Positions 17,703 to 28,666 of a DNA stretch of 64,000 bases are shown here, piece after piece. The DNA is from Achromobacter anxifer (lineage in GTDB: Bacteria > Pseudomonadota > Gammaproteobacteria > Burkholderiales > Burkholderiaceae_B), in contig NZ_CAHLAR010000002.1 of NCBI RefSeq assembly GCF_903652925.1, positions 496,001-560,000 of the forward strand, read 5' to 3'. The notes under the pieces are model-generated. The model had not been told where the DNA came from. It saw only the letters and a list, made by a program, of their open reading frames with translations, and made no database searches. Position 1 is the first letter of the stretch; every line of letters starts with the position of its first letter. The translations under genes and the position numbers were made by a program.

Positions 17703-19637
17703 TCAGGCTTCGGACTGCTCGATCTCTTCGAGCGAGCCCTGGATTTCCAGCCACTGTTCTTCCAGCTCGTCCATGCGTTTGCCATGTTCGCCGTGTTCCG
17801 CCATGACCTTCTGGCGTTCGGCGCGGCGCGCGTCCGAGTACAGGTCCGGATCGGCGATCACGGCGTCCAGCGCGTGCAGCTTGGCGCGCAGCTTTTCCAT
17901 TTCCGCCTCGACCTTGGCCAGCTTGGATTCCAGCGGCTTGCGCAGGGCGGACAGGCGCTGGCGCTGTTCGGCTTCGGCGCGGCGCTGGGCCTTGCGGTCG
18001 ACGACCGGTTCGCTACCGTCGGCGTTTTCGCGCGCAGCCTCGGCGCGTTCGCCGGCGTTGCGGGCGGCGAGCCAGTCGCGGTAGTCCTCCAGGTCGCCGT
18101 CGAATTCGCACACGGCGCCGTCGGCCACGATCCAGAAGCTGTCCACGGTGGTGCGCAGCAGGTGGCGGTCATGCGATACCAGCAGCATGCTGCCGCCGAA
18201 GTCGGCCAGCGCGGCGGCCAGGGCCTCGCGCGTTTCCACGTCCAGGTGGTTGCTGGGTTCGTCCAGCAGCAGCAGGTTGGGCTTCTGCCAGACGATCAGC
18301 GACAGCGCCAGGCGCGCCTTTTCGCCGCCGGACATGGGGCCGACCTTGCTGGTCACCGTATCGCCCGAAAAACCGAAGCCGCCCAGGTAGTTGCGCAGCT
18401 CCTGCTCGCGGGTCTCGGGGGCCAGACGCGCCAGATGGGCGATGGGCGTGCTGTCCACGTCCAGCATGTCCAGCTGGTGCTGGTGGAAATAGCCGATGGC
18501 CAGGCCGCGCGAGGCGCGGCGCGTGCCGGCCTGCACCGGCAGTTCTTCGGCCAGGGTCTTGATCAGCGTGCTTTTGCCGGCGCCGTTGGCGCCCAGCACG
18601 CCGACGCGGCTGCCGGCGCGCACCATCAGCGTCACGTCGCGCAGGATGGGCACGGCGTTGCCGTCGGCATCCGTGTAGCCGGCCGACAGGTGTTCCAGGG
18701 TCAGCAGCGGATCCGGCACCTGGTCGGGCGAGGGGATGCGGATGTCGATGCCCGCCTCGGCGTGCAGCGGCGCCAGCACCTGCATGCGGGCCAGCGCCTT
18801 GACGCGGCTTTGCGCCTGCTTGGCCTTGGACGCCTTGGCCTTGAAGCGGTCGATGAAGCCCTGCAGCCGGGCCGCTTCGCGGGTCTGGCGTTCGTAGGCG
18901 ATATTGGTCTGGCGCAGGCGTTCGGCGCGTTGCGTCAGGAAGTCGCCGTAGCCGCCGCGGTAGCGCACCAGCTTGGCGTGGTCGAAATGCAGGATGGACT
19001 TGGCGACCGCGTCCAGGAACTCGGTATCGTGGGAGATCAGCATGACGGTGCCCGGATAGGCGGCCAGCCACTTTTCCAGCCACAGCATGGCGTCGAGGTC
19101 CAGGTGGTTGGTGGGCTCGTCCAGCAGCAGCAGTTCGGACGGGGCCATCAGCGCGCGCGCCAGGGCCAGGCGCATGCGCCAGCCGCCGGAAAAGCTCTCC
19201 ACCGGCTGCATCCACTCGGCCGGCTTGAAGCCCAGGCCGGCCAGCAGCTGTTCGGCGCGCGAGGCCGCGCTCCAGGCGCCGGCTTCCACCAGCGCCGCTT
19301 CCACTTCCGCGATCTGGGTGCCTTGCTCGTCAGTCAAGGCGGCGCGGCGCGCCTGCAGCTCGCGCAGATGCGTGTCGCCGTCGATGACGAATTCGCGCGC
19401 CGGGCGCTCATCGGCTTCGATTTCCTGCTTCACGCTGGCAATGCGCCAGCCCGCGGGCATGGTGAAGTTGCCGGCGTCCAGGTCCAGCGCGCCGGTCAGC
19501 AGCGCGAACAGCGAGGACTTGCCCGCGCCGTTCTTGCCCACGATGCCCACGCGCTCGCCTGGGTGCACGACGAATTCAGCGCCGTCCAGCAGCACCTTGG
19601 TGCCGCGGCGCAGGGTCAATCCAGTAGCGCGTATCAC
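17703..19637 (-). CDS. ABC-F family ATPase (YheS-like)
   Basis: A 644-residue soluble protein with two ABC domains and no membrane segments. Walker A motifs are GKNGAGKSS (first) and GANGAGKST (second); ABC signatures are SFSGGWRMRLALARA and MSGGEKARLALSL. A linker rich in basic residues lies between them, and the C-terminal 90 residues form a charged coiled coil. ABC-F proteins bind the ribosomal E site and relieve stalled translation. The start is GTG at 19637, overlapping the prmB stop as GTGA, so it is coupled to prmB. Length and first-domain wording resemble YheS more than EttA or Uup. Confidence 0.9.
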   Translation of the reverse strand: MIRATGLTLRRGTKVLLDGAEFVVHPGERVGIVGKNGAGKSSLFALLTGALDLDAGNFTMPAGWRIASVKQEIEADERPAREFVIDGDTHLRELQARRAALTDEQGTQIAEVEAALVEAGAWSAASRAEQLLAGLGFKPAEWMQPVESFSGGWRMRLALARALMAPSELLLLDEPTNHLDLDAMLWLEKWLAAYPGTVMLISHDTEFLDAVAKSILHFDHAKLVRYRGGYGDFLTQRAERLRQTNIAYERQTREAARLQGFIDRFKAKASKAKQAQSRVKALARMQVLAPLHAEAGIDIRIPSPDQVPDPLLTLEHLSAGYTDADGNAVPILRDVTLMVRAGSRVGVLGANGAGKSTLIKTLAEELPVQAGTRRASRGLAIGYFHQHQLDMLDVDSTPIAHLARLAPETREQELRNYLGGFGFSGDTVTSKVGPMSGGEKARLALSLIVWQKPNLLLLDEPSNHLDVETREALAAALADFGGSMLLVSHDRHLLRTTVDSFWIVADGAVCEFDGDLEDYRDWLAARNAGERAEAARENADGSEPVVDRKAQRRAEAEQRQRLSALRKPLESKLAKVEAEMEKLRAKLHALDAVIADPDLYSDARRAERQKVMAEHGEHGKRMDELEEQWLEIQGSLEEIEQSEA

Positions 19638-20530
19638 AGGCTCAGTTGCTCGCGGGTAAGCAGCAGAAGCTGGTCGGAGGCTTCCTCGGTGTCCAGCCAT
19701 ACGGGCGACAGCTGCGGGAATGCGGCCTCGAAGAAGTCGCGCTCGTGGCCGATTTCCAGCACCAGCACGCCTTCCGGCGTCAGGAAGCGCGGCGCCGCTT
19801 CCAGAATGCGGCGCACCAGGTCCATGCCATCGGCGCCGCCGGCCAGGGCCAGCTCCGGCTCGTGGCGGTATTCCTGGGGCAGCACGTCCATGGAGCCGCT
19901 GTTCACGTAAGGCGGATTGCAGATGATCACGTCGTACTGGCGCGCCGGCAGGTCGTCGAACAGATTGCTCTGGTGCAGTTCCAGGCGCTCGGCCAGGCCG
20001 TAATCGTCGACGTTGCGGCGCGCTACCTCCAGCGCGTCCGTCGATACGTCCACCGCATCGACGTGGGCGTAGGGGAAGGCCAGCGCCGACAGGATCGCCA
20101 GGCAGCCGGACCCCGTGCACATGTCCAGCACGTTCTCGACCGCGTAGGCGTCCTGCACCCAGGGCGACAGGCCGGTATCCAGCAGTTCGGCGATGGGCGA
20201 ACGCGGCACGATGACGCGCTGGTCCACGTAGAAGCGATGGCCGCGCAGCCAGGCCTCGTTGGTGAGGTAGGCGGCCGGCAGGCGCTCGGTCACGCGGCGG
20301 TCGATCAGGTCAAGCACGCGGTTGCGTTCCTCGCTGAGCACGCGGGCGTCCAGGAAGGGCTCCAACGTGTCCAGCGGCAGGTGCAGGGCATGCAGCGTCA
20401 GGTAGACCGCCTCGTCCCAGGCGTTGTCGCTGCCGTGCCCCAGCGCCACCTGGGCGCCGTTCAGGCGCGACACGCCGTAGCGGATCAGGTCGCGCAGGGT
20501 CAGCAGTTCTTGGCGGGCGGATTGATACAT
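19634..20530 (-). CDS. prmB: ribosomal protein L3 glutamine N5-methyltransferase
   Basis: A 298-residue SAM-dependent methyltransferase. It carries VLDMCTGSGCLAI (SAM motif I) and the family signature NPPYV, which binds the target Gln side chain. The N-terminal helical domain (DLIRYGVSRL, ALHLPLDTLEPFLDARV) is typical of PrmB rather than PrmC. It methylates a Gln of 50S protein L3. ATG 20530 was chosen; the upstream in-frame sequence runs into a hairpin region. It overlaps the ABC-F gene by 4 bp. Confidence 0.92.
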   Translation of the reverse strand: MYQSARQELLTLRDLIRYGVSRLNGAQVALGHGSDNAWDEAVYLTLHALHLPLDTLEPFLDARVLSEERNRVLDLIDRRVTERLPAAYLTNEAWLRGHRFYVDQRVIVPRSPIAELLDTGLSPWVQDAYAVENVLDMCTGSGCLAILSALAFPYAHVDAVDVSTDALEVARRNVDDYGLAERLELHQSNLFDDLPARQYDVIICNPPYVNSGSMDVLPQEYRHEPELALAGGADGMDLVRRILEAAPRFLTPEGVLVLEIGHERDFFEAAFPQLSPVWLDTEEASDQLLLLTREQLSL

Positions 20531-20570
20531 ATAAGACCTTTGTTTTTCCCCGCCGGGCCGCCCCAAGGGG

Positions 20571-20592
20571 AAAAGCGCCCCCTCAGGGGCGG
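20571..20592 (-). terminator. hairpin with U-tract between dapE and prmB
   Basis: On the minus strand a CGCCCC stem with a TGA loop and GGGGCG arm is followed by CTTTT. It lies just after dapE and could end or attenuate the dap transcript before prmB. Confidence 0.5.
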
Positions 20593-20595
20593 AGA

Positions 20596-20622
20596 GCCCG
20601 CGCGGCGAGCGCCGCGCGCGGG
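20596..20622. repeat. GC-only inverted repeat downstream of dapE
   Basis: A near-perfect dyad of 11-12 bp arms made only of G and C, with an AG loop, lies 5 bp after the dapE stop and next to the hairpin above. There is no U-tract. It may act as an mRNA stabiliser or be a dispersed intergenic repeat. Confidence 0.5.
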
Positions 20623-20626
20623 CAGT

Positions 20627-21766
<1,140 letters not shown>

Positions 21767-22588
21767 TTACGCCCTCAGCAGATCATTGATGCTGGTCTTG
21801 GCGCGGGTCTGCGCGTCGACGCGCTTGACGATGACCGCGCAGGCCAGGCTGTGCGAGCCGTCGGCCGAAGGCAGCGAGCCCGGGACCACGACCGAACCCG
21901 ACGGCACGCGGCCGTAGGTGATCTTGCCGGTGGCGCGGTCATAGATCTTGGTGCTTTGCGACAGGAACACGCCCATGGCCAGCACCGAGTTCTCTTCGAC
22001 GATCACGCCTTCCACGACTTCCGAGCGGGCGCCGATGAAGCAGTTGTCTTCGATGATGGTCGGGTTGGCCTGCAGCGGCTCCAGCACGCCGCCGATGCCC
22101 ACGCCGCCCGACAGGTGCACGTTCTTGCCGATCTGGGCGCAGGAGCCGACGGTGGCCCAGGTGTCGACCATGGTGCCTTCGTCGACGTAGGCGCCGATGT
22201 TCACGTAGGAGGGCATCAGCACCACGTTGCGGGCGATGTAGGCGCCGCGGCGGGCCACGGCCGGCGGCACCACGCGGTAGCCGCCTTGCTTGAAGGCGTT
22301 GTCGCCGTATTCCGAGAACTTGAGCGGCACCTTGTCGTAGAACTGCAGCGGAGCCTGGCCCATGATGGCGTTCTCGTTCAGGCGGAACGACAGCAGCACG
22401 GCCTTCTTGATCCACTGGTGCACGACCCAGTCGTCGTTGATTTTCTCGGCCACGCGCAAGCGGCCCAGATCCAGGCCGTCGATGGTGTGCTCGACCGCTT
22501 CGCGCACTTCGGCGCTGGCGTCGGTGGGCGACAGGTTGGCCCGGTCGTCCCAGGCTTTTTCGATGGTGGTCTGCAGGTCGAGAGTCAT
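21767..22588 (-). CDS. dapD: tetrahydrodipicolinate N-succinyltransferase
   Basis: A 273-residue left-handed beta-helix acyltransferase. Hexapeptide repeats run through the middle ([38 protein letters not shown]). It transfers succinate from succinyl-CoA to tetrahydrodipicolinate, the step before DapC. It lies between dapC (24 bp upstream) and dapE (directly abutting), making a compact dapC-dapD-dapE operon. Confidence 0.96.
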   Translation of the reverse strand: MTLDLQTTIEKAWDDRANLSPTDASAEVREAVEHTIDGLDLGRLRVAEKINDDWVVHQWIKKAVLLSFRLNENAIMGQAPLQFYDKVPLKFSEYGDNAFKQGGYRVVPPAVARRGAYIARNVVLMPSYVNIGAYVDEGTMVDTWATVGSCAQIGKNVHLSGGVGIGGVLEPLQANPTIIEDNCFIGARSEVVEGVIVEENSVLAMGVFLSQSTKIYDRATGKITYGRVPSGSVVVPGSLPSADGSHSLACAVIVKRVDAQTRAKTSINDLLRA

Positions 22589-22612
22589 ATCGGCTCAGCT
22601 TTTAAAGGTTGA

Positions 22613-23809
22613 TCAAACGGAAGTATGCACAAAATGGGCGATGCGCTCGGCTGCCTGTACGCAGTCAGCCAAGGGCGCCACCAAGGCAATGCGGATGCGG
22701 CCCTGGCCCGGATTCACGCCGTGCGCCTCGCGCGCCAGGAAGCTGCCCGGCAGCACGGTAACACCAGTACGGCCAAAAAGGTCGCGCGCGAAAGCGGTAT
22801 CCGAACCAGGCGTGGCCGCCCAGAGGTAGAACGAGGCCTGCGGACGGGACACGTCCAGCACCTTTTGCAGGATGGGCACGACCGCGTCGAACTTTTCGCG
22901 GTACATGCGCCGGTTTTCCTTCACGTGGGCCTCGTCGGTCCAGGCGGCGATGCTGGCCGCGGACACGATGGGGCTCATGGCGCTGCCATGATACGTGCGG
23001 TACAGCAGGAAGCGGCCGATCAGCGCGGCGTCGCCGGCGACGAAGCCCGAACGCAGCCCAGGCACGTTGGAGCGCTTGGACAGGCTGGAGAACGCGACCA
23101 GGTTGCGGTAGGTATCGCGGCCCAGGCGGCGCGCCGCCTGCAGGCCGCCGAGCGGCGGATTGCCTTCGTCCAGGTAGATTTCGGAATAGCACTCGTCCGA
23201 CACGATCACGAAGCCGTGGCGGTCCGAGAGTTCGAATAGCGTTTTCCACTCGTCCAGCGACATGACGTTGCCGGCCGGGTTGCCCGGCGAGCAGACGAAC
23301 ACCATGCGCGCCTTCTTCCAGACTTCGTCCGGCACCTGGTTCCAGTCGCTGGCGAAATTGCGCACCGGGTCGGCGTTGACGAAGTAGGGCGTGGCGCCGG
23401 CCAGCAAGGCCGCGCCTTCGTAGATCTGATAGAACGGATTCGGGCAGATCACCACCGAGCCGGCGGACGGGTCGATGACGGTCTGCGTGAACGCGAACAG
23501 CGCCTCGCGCGAACCCAGCGCCGGCAGCACCTGGGTTTCAGGATCGAGGGCAGGGATGCTGTAGCGGCGTGCCAGCCATTCCGAGATCGCGCGGCGCAGC
23601 GCCGGGTCGCCCTTGGTGGACGGGTAGACGGACAGTCCGGCGAGATTGTCGCGGATGGCTTGTCCGACGCGTTCAGGCGCGGCGTGTTTGGGCTCGCCAA
23701 TCGAGAGATTGATGGGCGTCAGGCCGTCCGGCTGTTGCGCGGCCGAAGCCAGCAAAGCCCGCAATTTTTCGAACGGATAGGGGTGGAGAGCATCGAGGCG
23801 CGGATTCAT
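22613..23809 (-). CDS. dapC: succinyldiaminopimelate transaminase
   Basis: A 398-residue fold-type I PLP aminotransferase. Signatures are NLSIGEPKH near the N-terminus, CPNPFYQIYEG, SPGNPAGNVMS and the PLP lysine in FSSLSKRSNVPGLRSGF. It sits directly before dapD and dapE, which fixes its role as the N-succinyl-L,L-DAP aminotransferase. ATG 23809 gives a start at NPRLDALHPYPFEKL; the in-frame start 18 bases upstream adds nothing recognisable. Confidence 0.94.
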   Translation of the reverse strand: MNPRLDALHPYPFEKLRALLASAAQQPDGLTPINLSIGEPKHAAPERVGQAIRDNLAGLSVYPSTKGDPALRRAISEWLARRYSIPALDPETQVLPALGSREALFAFTQTVIDPSAGSVVICPNPFYQIYEGAALLAGATPYFVNADPVRNFASDWNQVPDEVWKKARMVFVCSPGNPAGNVMSLDEWKTLFELSDRHGFVIVSDECYSEIYLDEGNPPLGGLQAARRLGRDTYRNLVAFSSLSKRSNVPGLRSGFVAGDAALIGRFLLYRTYHGSAMSPIVSAASIAAWTDEAHVKENRRMYREKFDAVVPILQKVLDVSRPQASFYLWAATPGSDTAFARDLFGRTGVTVLPGSFLAREAHGVNPGQGRIRIALVAPLADCVQAAERIAHFVHTSV

Positions 23810-23833
23810 GACGCAAGATTTTAACAAGCAAGC

Positions 23834-23839
23834 TACAAT
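23834..23839 (+). promoter_or_regulatory. -10 element of the tRNA-Leu promoter
   Basis: TACAAT lies 17 bp before the mature tRNA 5' end, a normal distance for a stable RNA promoter. No convincing -35 element is seen 16-18 bp upstream. Confidence 0.4.
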
Positions 23840-23856
23840 AGCGGGCTTGGCTTAAC

Positions 23857-23943
23857 GCGAAGGTGGCGAAATTGGTAGACGCACCAGGTTTAGGTCCTGA
23901 CGCCGTAACAGGTGTAGGGGTTCGAGTCCCCTCCTTCGCACCA
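23857..23943 (+). tRNA. tRNA-Leu (anticodon UAG)
   Basis: An 87-nt tRNA with the CCA end encoded. The acceptor stem GCGAAGG pairs with CCTTCGC (23933-23939), followed by discriminator A. The D arm is GGCGAAATTGGTAGACGC, the anticodon TAG is at 23891-23893, a long variable arm of class II tRNAs follows, and the T arm is AGGGGTTCGAGTCCCCT. It reads CUN leucine codons. Confidence 0.97.
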
Positions 23944-23988
23944 ACCCAATTTGGGCACTGATCTGGCTTGATGCCAACAGTATCCTGC

Positions 23989-24026
23989 AAGCCCCAAGGC
24001 ATTGAATGCCTTGGGGCTTTCTTTTT
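23989..24026 (+). terminator. terminator after tRNA-Leu
   Basis: A 12-bp perfect stem (23989-24000 with 24008-24019) with a 7-nt loop, followed by TTTCTTTTT. A strong intrinsic terminator 45 bp after the tRNA. Confidence 0.93.
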
Positions 24027-24181
24027 GCTGTCATGGGTTGCTGCTGCGGGGGCGTTGCTGCGGGGTTGTCACTGCGGGCTGTCACTGCCCAGCGGGGATA
24101 TGCTCAAGCCTTAGTGGAAAACCGCCCATGTATCGACACTTGATACGGCCACTCAAGTCCGCCCACTTAAGGAGAGCCCCC

Positions 24182-24511
24182 ATGGCGCTCAAGCACGCTG
24201 CATTTCTGGATGTCATCGATCTGCGCACCCCGCACCAGGAACACGGAGAGGCCGTCAGCGTCAGCCTGATGAAGACGGCGCGCATGCAATTGCTGCAATT
24301 GGCCTTGCCGGCGGGCAAGGAGCTGCCGCGCCACGCGGTGGCGGGCGAGGTCACCATTCATTGCATTGCCGGCGAGGTCGACGTGGCCTTGCCCGGCGGC
24401 AGCCGTTTGCTGCGCGAAAACCAGCTCAGCGCCTTGCCCGCGCACGAGCCGCACGCGCTGACCGGCTTGCGTGATGCCACCTTGCTGGTAACGATAGTGC
24501 TGGATAAATAA
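24182..24511 (+). CDS. cupin-domain protein
   Basis: A 109-residue single-domain beta-barrel protein. The pattern PAGKELPRHAV, GEVTIHCIAGEVDVAL and ALPAHEPHAL fits a small cupin with His metal ligands in both motifs. The start at 24182 is set by AAGGAG 8 bp upstream; an in-frame ATG at 24128 is less well placed. No substrate can be assigned. The glyoxalase-fold gene follows 77 bp later. Confidence 0.75.
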   Translation: MALKHAAFLDVIDLRTPHQEHGEAVSVSLMKTARMQLLQLALPAGKELPRHAVAGEVTIHCIAGEVDVALPGGSRLLRENQLSALPAHEPHALTGLRDATLLVTIVLDK

Positions 24512-24588
24512 ACAGTATTCTGGTTAAATCTGTCATGAGGCTTGGCACTTGCCAAGCCGCGCTGCCCATTCCTCGACCAGGACGTCTC

Positions 24589-24981
24589 ATGAAATTCGGA
24601 TACACCATCATCTACGTGCCGGACGTCGCGGCATCGCTGTCGTTTTTTGAACAGGCCTTCGGATTCTCCAGGCGCTTTCTGCACGAGTCCCAGACTTACG
24701 GCGAACTCGAAACCGGCGACACCACGCTGTCGTTCGCCGCGCATGAGCTGGCCGGCGCGAATTTCCGCGGCGGCCACGTGGCGGCCTCGGCGTCGGCCGA
24801 GCCCCTGGGCATGGAAGTGGCTTTCGTCACCGATGACGTCGCCGCCGCTCACGCCCGCGCGCTTGCCGCAGGCGCAACGGAACTGACCGCGCCCGCGCCC
24901 AAGCCCTGGGGGCAGGTCGTGTCCTACGTCCGTTGTCCCGACGGCACGCTGGTCGAACTGTGCACGCCCGTGCACGGCTAG
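24589..24981 (+). CDS. glyoxalase/bleomycin-resistance fold (VOC) protein
   Basis: A 130-residue VOC-superfamily protein with two beta-alpha-beta-beta-beta modules. KFGYTIIYVPDVAASLSFFEQAFGF opens the first and EVAFVTDDVAAAHARAL the second. WGQVVSYVRCPDGTLVELCTP is the usual C-terminal strand with the last metal-ligand Glu. The superfamily includes lyases, dioxygenases and drug-binding proteins, so the reaction is unknown. ATG 24589 matches the family N-terminus. Confidence 0.85.
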   Translation: MKFGYTIIYVPDVAASLSFFEQAFGFSRRFLHESQTYGELETGDTTLSFAAHELAGANFRGGHVAASASAEPLGMEVAFVTDDVAAAHARALAAGATELTAPAPKPWGQVVSYVRCPDGTLVELCTPVHG

Positions 24982-25143
24982 CGGCCCGCGCTGCCACGCA
25001 GCTATTCCCGAGCCGGATACGAAGCCGGCCCCGGGATGACCGCTTGAGCCTTTTCGTCTAGCCGCTACGGGCGATCCTCGAACCTGTCCGCCGACGTTAC
25101 CGTGGTTGCGGCAGGGGCGGTGGCGTCTGGCTGCGCTCAAGAA

Positions 25144-25170
25144 TTGTCAAGATTTGCATTGCTTTAAAGT
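25144..25170 (+). promoter_or_regulatory. weak promoter candidate for aqpZ
   Basis: TTGTCA (25144-25149) and TAAAGT (25165-25170) are separated by only 15 bp, 53 bp before the start codon, in an AT-richer patch of the 240-bp intergenic region. Confidence 0.3.
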
Positions 25171-25222
25171 CGTCGCTCCCGCCTCGCGATACCGTGGCAT
25201 TTTCGTTTTACGGGGAGTCGAC

Positions 25223-25936
25223 ATGTATTCGCTTTCTAAGCGTTGCGGCGCGGAGTTTTTTGGCACGTTCTGGCTGGTTTTGGGAGGCTGCGGCGCGGCG
25301 GTGCTGGCCGCTGGTTTCCCCCAGCTGGGTATCGGTTTCGCCGGCGTGGCGCTGGCCTTCGGCCTGACCGTGCTGACGATGGCGTTCGCGGTGGGGCACA
25401 TCTCCGGCGGGCATTTCAATCCGGCCGTCACGGTCGGATTGGTGGCGGGCGGACGTTTCCCCGCCAAGGAAATCGTGCCTTACGTCATTGCCCAGGTCCT
25501 GGGCGCGATCGTGGCTGCGGCAGTGCTGGCCTGCATCGCAAGCGGCAAGCTGGGCTTCGACCTGAAGGGCAGCCACTTCGCGGCCAACGGCTATGACGCG
25601 TATTCGCCGGGCAAGTACTCGATGGCCTCCGCCCTGGTGACGGAAATCGTGATGACCGCGGGCTTCATCTTCGTGATCCTGGGCGCCACCAGCAAGCGCG
25701 CGCCCGCCGGTTTCGCGGCGATTCCCATTGGGCTTGCGCTGACGCTCATCCACCTGATCAGCATCCCGGTCACGAACACCTCGGTCAATCCGGCACGTTC
25801 CACCGGCCCCGCGCTGTTCGTGGGCGGCTGGGCGCTGGAACAGCTGTGGCTGTTCTGGGTCGCGCCCATCGTCGGCGCAATCGTCGGCGCCATTGCCTAC
25901 CGGCTGGTGAGCGATCCGGCGCAGGAACGAAACTAG
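25223..25936 (+). CDS. aqpZ: aquaporin Z
   Basis: A 237-residue major intrinsic protein with six transmembrane helices and two half-helices. Both NPA boxes are intact (GGHFNPAVT and TSVNPARS). The selectivity-filter pattern, with Arg right after the second NPA and a His in [11 protein letters not shown], is that of water-specific AqpZ rather than the glycerol facilitator. The start at 25223 follows GGGGAG at good spacing. It allows rapid water flow across the inner membrane. Confidence 0.93.
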   Translation: MYSLSKRCGAEFFGTFWLVLGGCGAAVLAAGFPQLGIGFAGVALAFGLTVLTMAFAVGHISGGHFNPAVTVGLVAGGRFPAKEIVPYVIAQVLGAIVAAAVLACIASGKLGFDLKGSHFAANGYDAYSPGKYSMASALVTEIVMTAGFIFVILGATSKRAPAGFAAIPIGLALTLIHLISIPVTNTSVNPARSTGPALFVGGWALEQLWLFWVAPIVGAIVGAIAYRLVSDPAQERN

Positions 25937-25986
25937 CCCAAGCGTTACGCCGGGCGATAATGGGGCCGAGTCTACGATCCGGTCCC

Positions 25987-26676
25987 ATGAACGAATTCGC
26001 GATAGCCATCAATCTTGTGCTGGCCATGCTGCTCGGCGCCGCTGTCGGCGTCGAGCGCCAATGGCGGCAGAACTACGCCGGCGTGGTCACGCATGCGCTG
26101 GTTGCGCTGGGCGCGGCCGCCTATACCGCCTTGCCCGCGCTGCTGGACGCCGGTAGCGACATGCGCCTGGGCAGCCAGGTCGTGACGGGCATCGGCTTCC
26201 TGGGAGCCGGCCTGATCATGCGCGACGGCCTGACCATACGCGGCCTGAGCGCGGCCGCCACCATCTGGGCCACCGGCGCCGTGGGCGTGCTGGCGGGCTA
26301 CGGCTTTCTTGCCGAATCCAGCCTGGTCACGGCGCTGATCCTGGTGACCAATGTGCTGCTGCGGCGCGGCGCCAGGCTGGTGGACCGCTACGTTCCCGAG
26401 GCCGAGGCCGAGGAGCGCTACTACAACATCGCCTTGACCTGCGCGTCGACGGACGAGGCCCTGGTGCGCGCGGAATTGTTGAACGCCCTGGGCAAGCACA
26501 GCCTGCGCCTGCGCGGTGTGGAAAGCCAGCAGCGCGATGGCGGCCGGTCCGAAGTGACCGCGGCGGTCTATTCCACGCAACAGGAAGACGAACGTGTGGA
26601 AAAACTGGTGGGCAGCCTGAGCCTGCTGCCGCAAACCTATTCGGCCAGATGGACCTCCGACACCGGCAACGCCTGA
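25987..26676 (+). CDS. MgtC/SapB-family membrane protein
   Basis: A 229-residue protein. The N-terminal MgtC domain has four or five helices, with the hallmarks LLGAAVGVERQWR, VVTGIGFLGAGLIM and GLSAAATIWATGAVGV. The C-terminal cytoplasmic part (from about 150) is ACT-like. Members affect magnesium starvation, ATP synthase activity and virulence in pathogens, or have unknown housekeeping roles. It begins 50 bp after aqpZ on the same strand. Confidence 0.88.
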   Translation: MNEFAIAINLVLAMLLGAAVGVERQWRQNYAGVVTHALVALGAAAYTALPALLDAGSDMRLGSQVVTGIGFLGAGLIMRDGLTIRGLSAAATIWATGAVGVLAGYGFLAESSLVTALILVTNVLLRRGARLVDRYVPEAEAEERYYNIALTCASTDEALVRAELLNALGKHSLRLRGVESQQRDGGRSEVTAAVYSTQQEDERVEKLVGSLSLLPQTYSARWTSDTGNA

Positions 26677-26760
26677 TGCCCGCCGGCGTCAGGAATCAGG
26701 ACGCCGTAAGTCTGATGTCAATACGCTTGCAGGCTTTCCTCCAGACGACGAGCGTATCCC

Positions 26761-27315
26761 GTGCCCACACCCCTCCAACCCGCCGCGCCGGCCCACTATG
26801 ACCGGGTCACCATCGCGTTCCATTGGCTGACGGCGCTCCTCGTGGTGGGCCTGTTCGCGCTGGCCGAGATCTGGGATTTCCTGCCGCGCGGCACGCCCAC
26901 GCGGCGCTTGTTGCAGCACCTGCATATTTCATTTGGCTTGTTGTTTGCCGCCGTGTTCGTGCTGCGGATCGTCTGCCGCCTCACCGCGGACAGGCGCCTG
27001 CCGCCGGCGGCCACGGGCTGGCTGCGCGCGGCTAGTACGGGCGTACACGGATTGCTGTACCTGCTGATGGCGGCGCAGATCGTGCTGGGCTTCCTGTTCC
27101 GCTGGGCGCAGGGCGAGCCGTTCGCGTTCTTCGGCCTGTTCGATGTGCCCACGCTGATCGCCATCGATCACGAGCAGCGCCGCTTCATCGGCGGACTGCA
27201 CGACACCGTGGCCTGGTGCATCATCATCCTGGCGCTGCTGCATGCGCTGGCCGGGCTGTTCCACCATTACGTGCTGCGCGACGGGGTGCTGCGCCGCATG
27301 CTTTCAAGCCGCTGA
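26761..27315 (+). CDS. cytochrome b561-family protein
   Basis: A 184-residue four-helix membrane protein of the bacterial cytochrome b561 (CybB/YceJ) family. Heme-binding His residues are visible in TIAFHWLTALL, LQHLHISFGL, GLHDTVAW and LLHALAGLFHHY. CybB has been linked to superoxide:ubiquinone electron transfer. The start is GTG at 26761, which opens the family-typical YDRVTIAFHW stretch. Confidence 0.88.
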   Translation: MPTPLQPAAPAHYDRVTIAFHWLTALLVVGLFALAEIWDFLPRGTPTRRLLQHLHISFGLLFAAVFVLRIVCRLTADRRLPPAATGWLRAASTGVHGLLYLLMAAQIVLGFLFRWAQGEPFAFFGLFDVPTLIAIDHEQRRFIGGLHDTVAWCIIILALLHALAGLFHHYVLRDGVLRRMLSSR

Positions 27316-28266
<951 letters not shown>

Positions 28267-28332
28267 CGCCAGCAGTCATAACGGCTGCGCAAAGTTGTTA
28301 TACGATCCCGGCCTAACATTGGGGAGGCCTGG

Positions 28333-28641
28333 ATGTCTTTGTATGTGATCGTCGCGGTCCGTAAAGAGCCTGTCAGCGGGCATGTGGCCTATGTGCGTTG
28401 GGGCCAGGCCGAACGCGGCGTGCCCGGCTGGGTCACTGAACCGGTGACGGCGGCGGCATCCGAGGTTATCGAGGCCATCAAGGACGGGGCGGAAGTCGAA
28501 ACCGCCATCAGCCAGGACGGCATGAGCGTGGCCTTGCGGCCGGTGCGCGTCCTGGTGGACGACGACGGGCGCGAGCATCTCGCGTCCGCGCCGGTTCCCA
28601 GTTCAACGCTGTATACGCTCTTCGACCTGCCGGAATTCTGA
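28333..28641 (+). CDS. hypothetical protein
   Basis: A 102-residue acidic soluble protein without signal peptide or membrane segment. It starts at 28333, seven bases after GGGGAGG. The N-terminus (SLYVIVAVRKEP) and the C-terminus (STLYTLFDLPEF) look like strands of a small alpha/beta fold. No family recognised. It follows kdsA by 66 bp and may share its transcript. Confidence 0.7.
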   Translation: MSLYVIVAVRKEPVSGHVAYVRWGQAERGVPGWVTEPVTAAASEVIEAIKDGAEVETAISQDGMSVALRPVRVLVDDDGREHLASAPVPSSTLYTLFDLPEF

Positions 28642-28666
28642 TCCGGCAGATCGCCGCTGGCGGCGC

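Noticed and set aside
19638-20120. In-frame extension of the ABC-F gene to 805 residues
   Set aside because: It runs through prmB in another frame; the GTG at 19637 overlaps the prmB stop and starts the domain.
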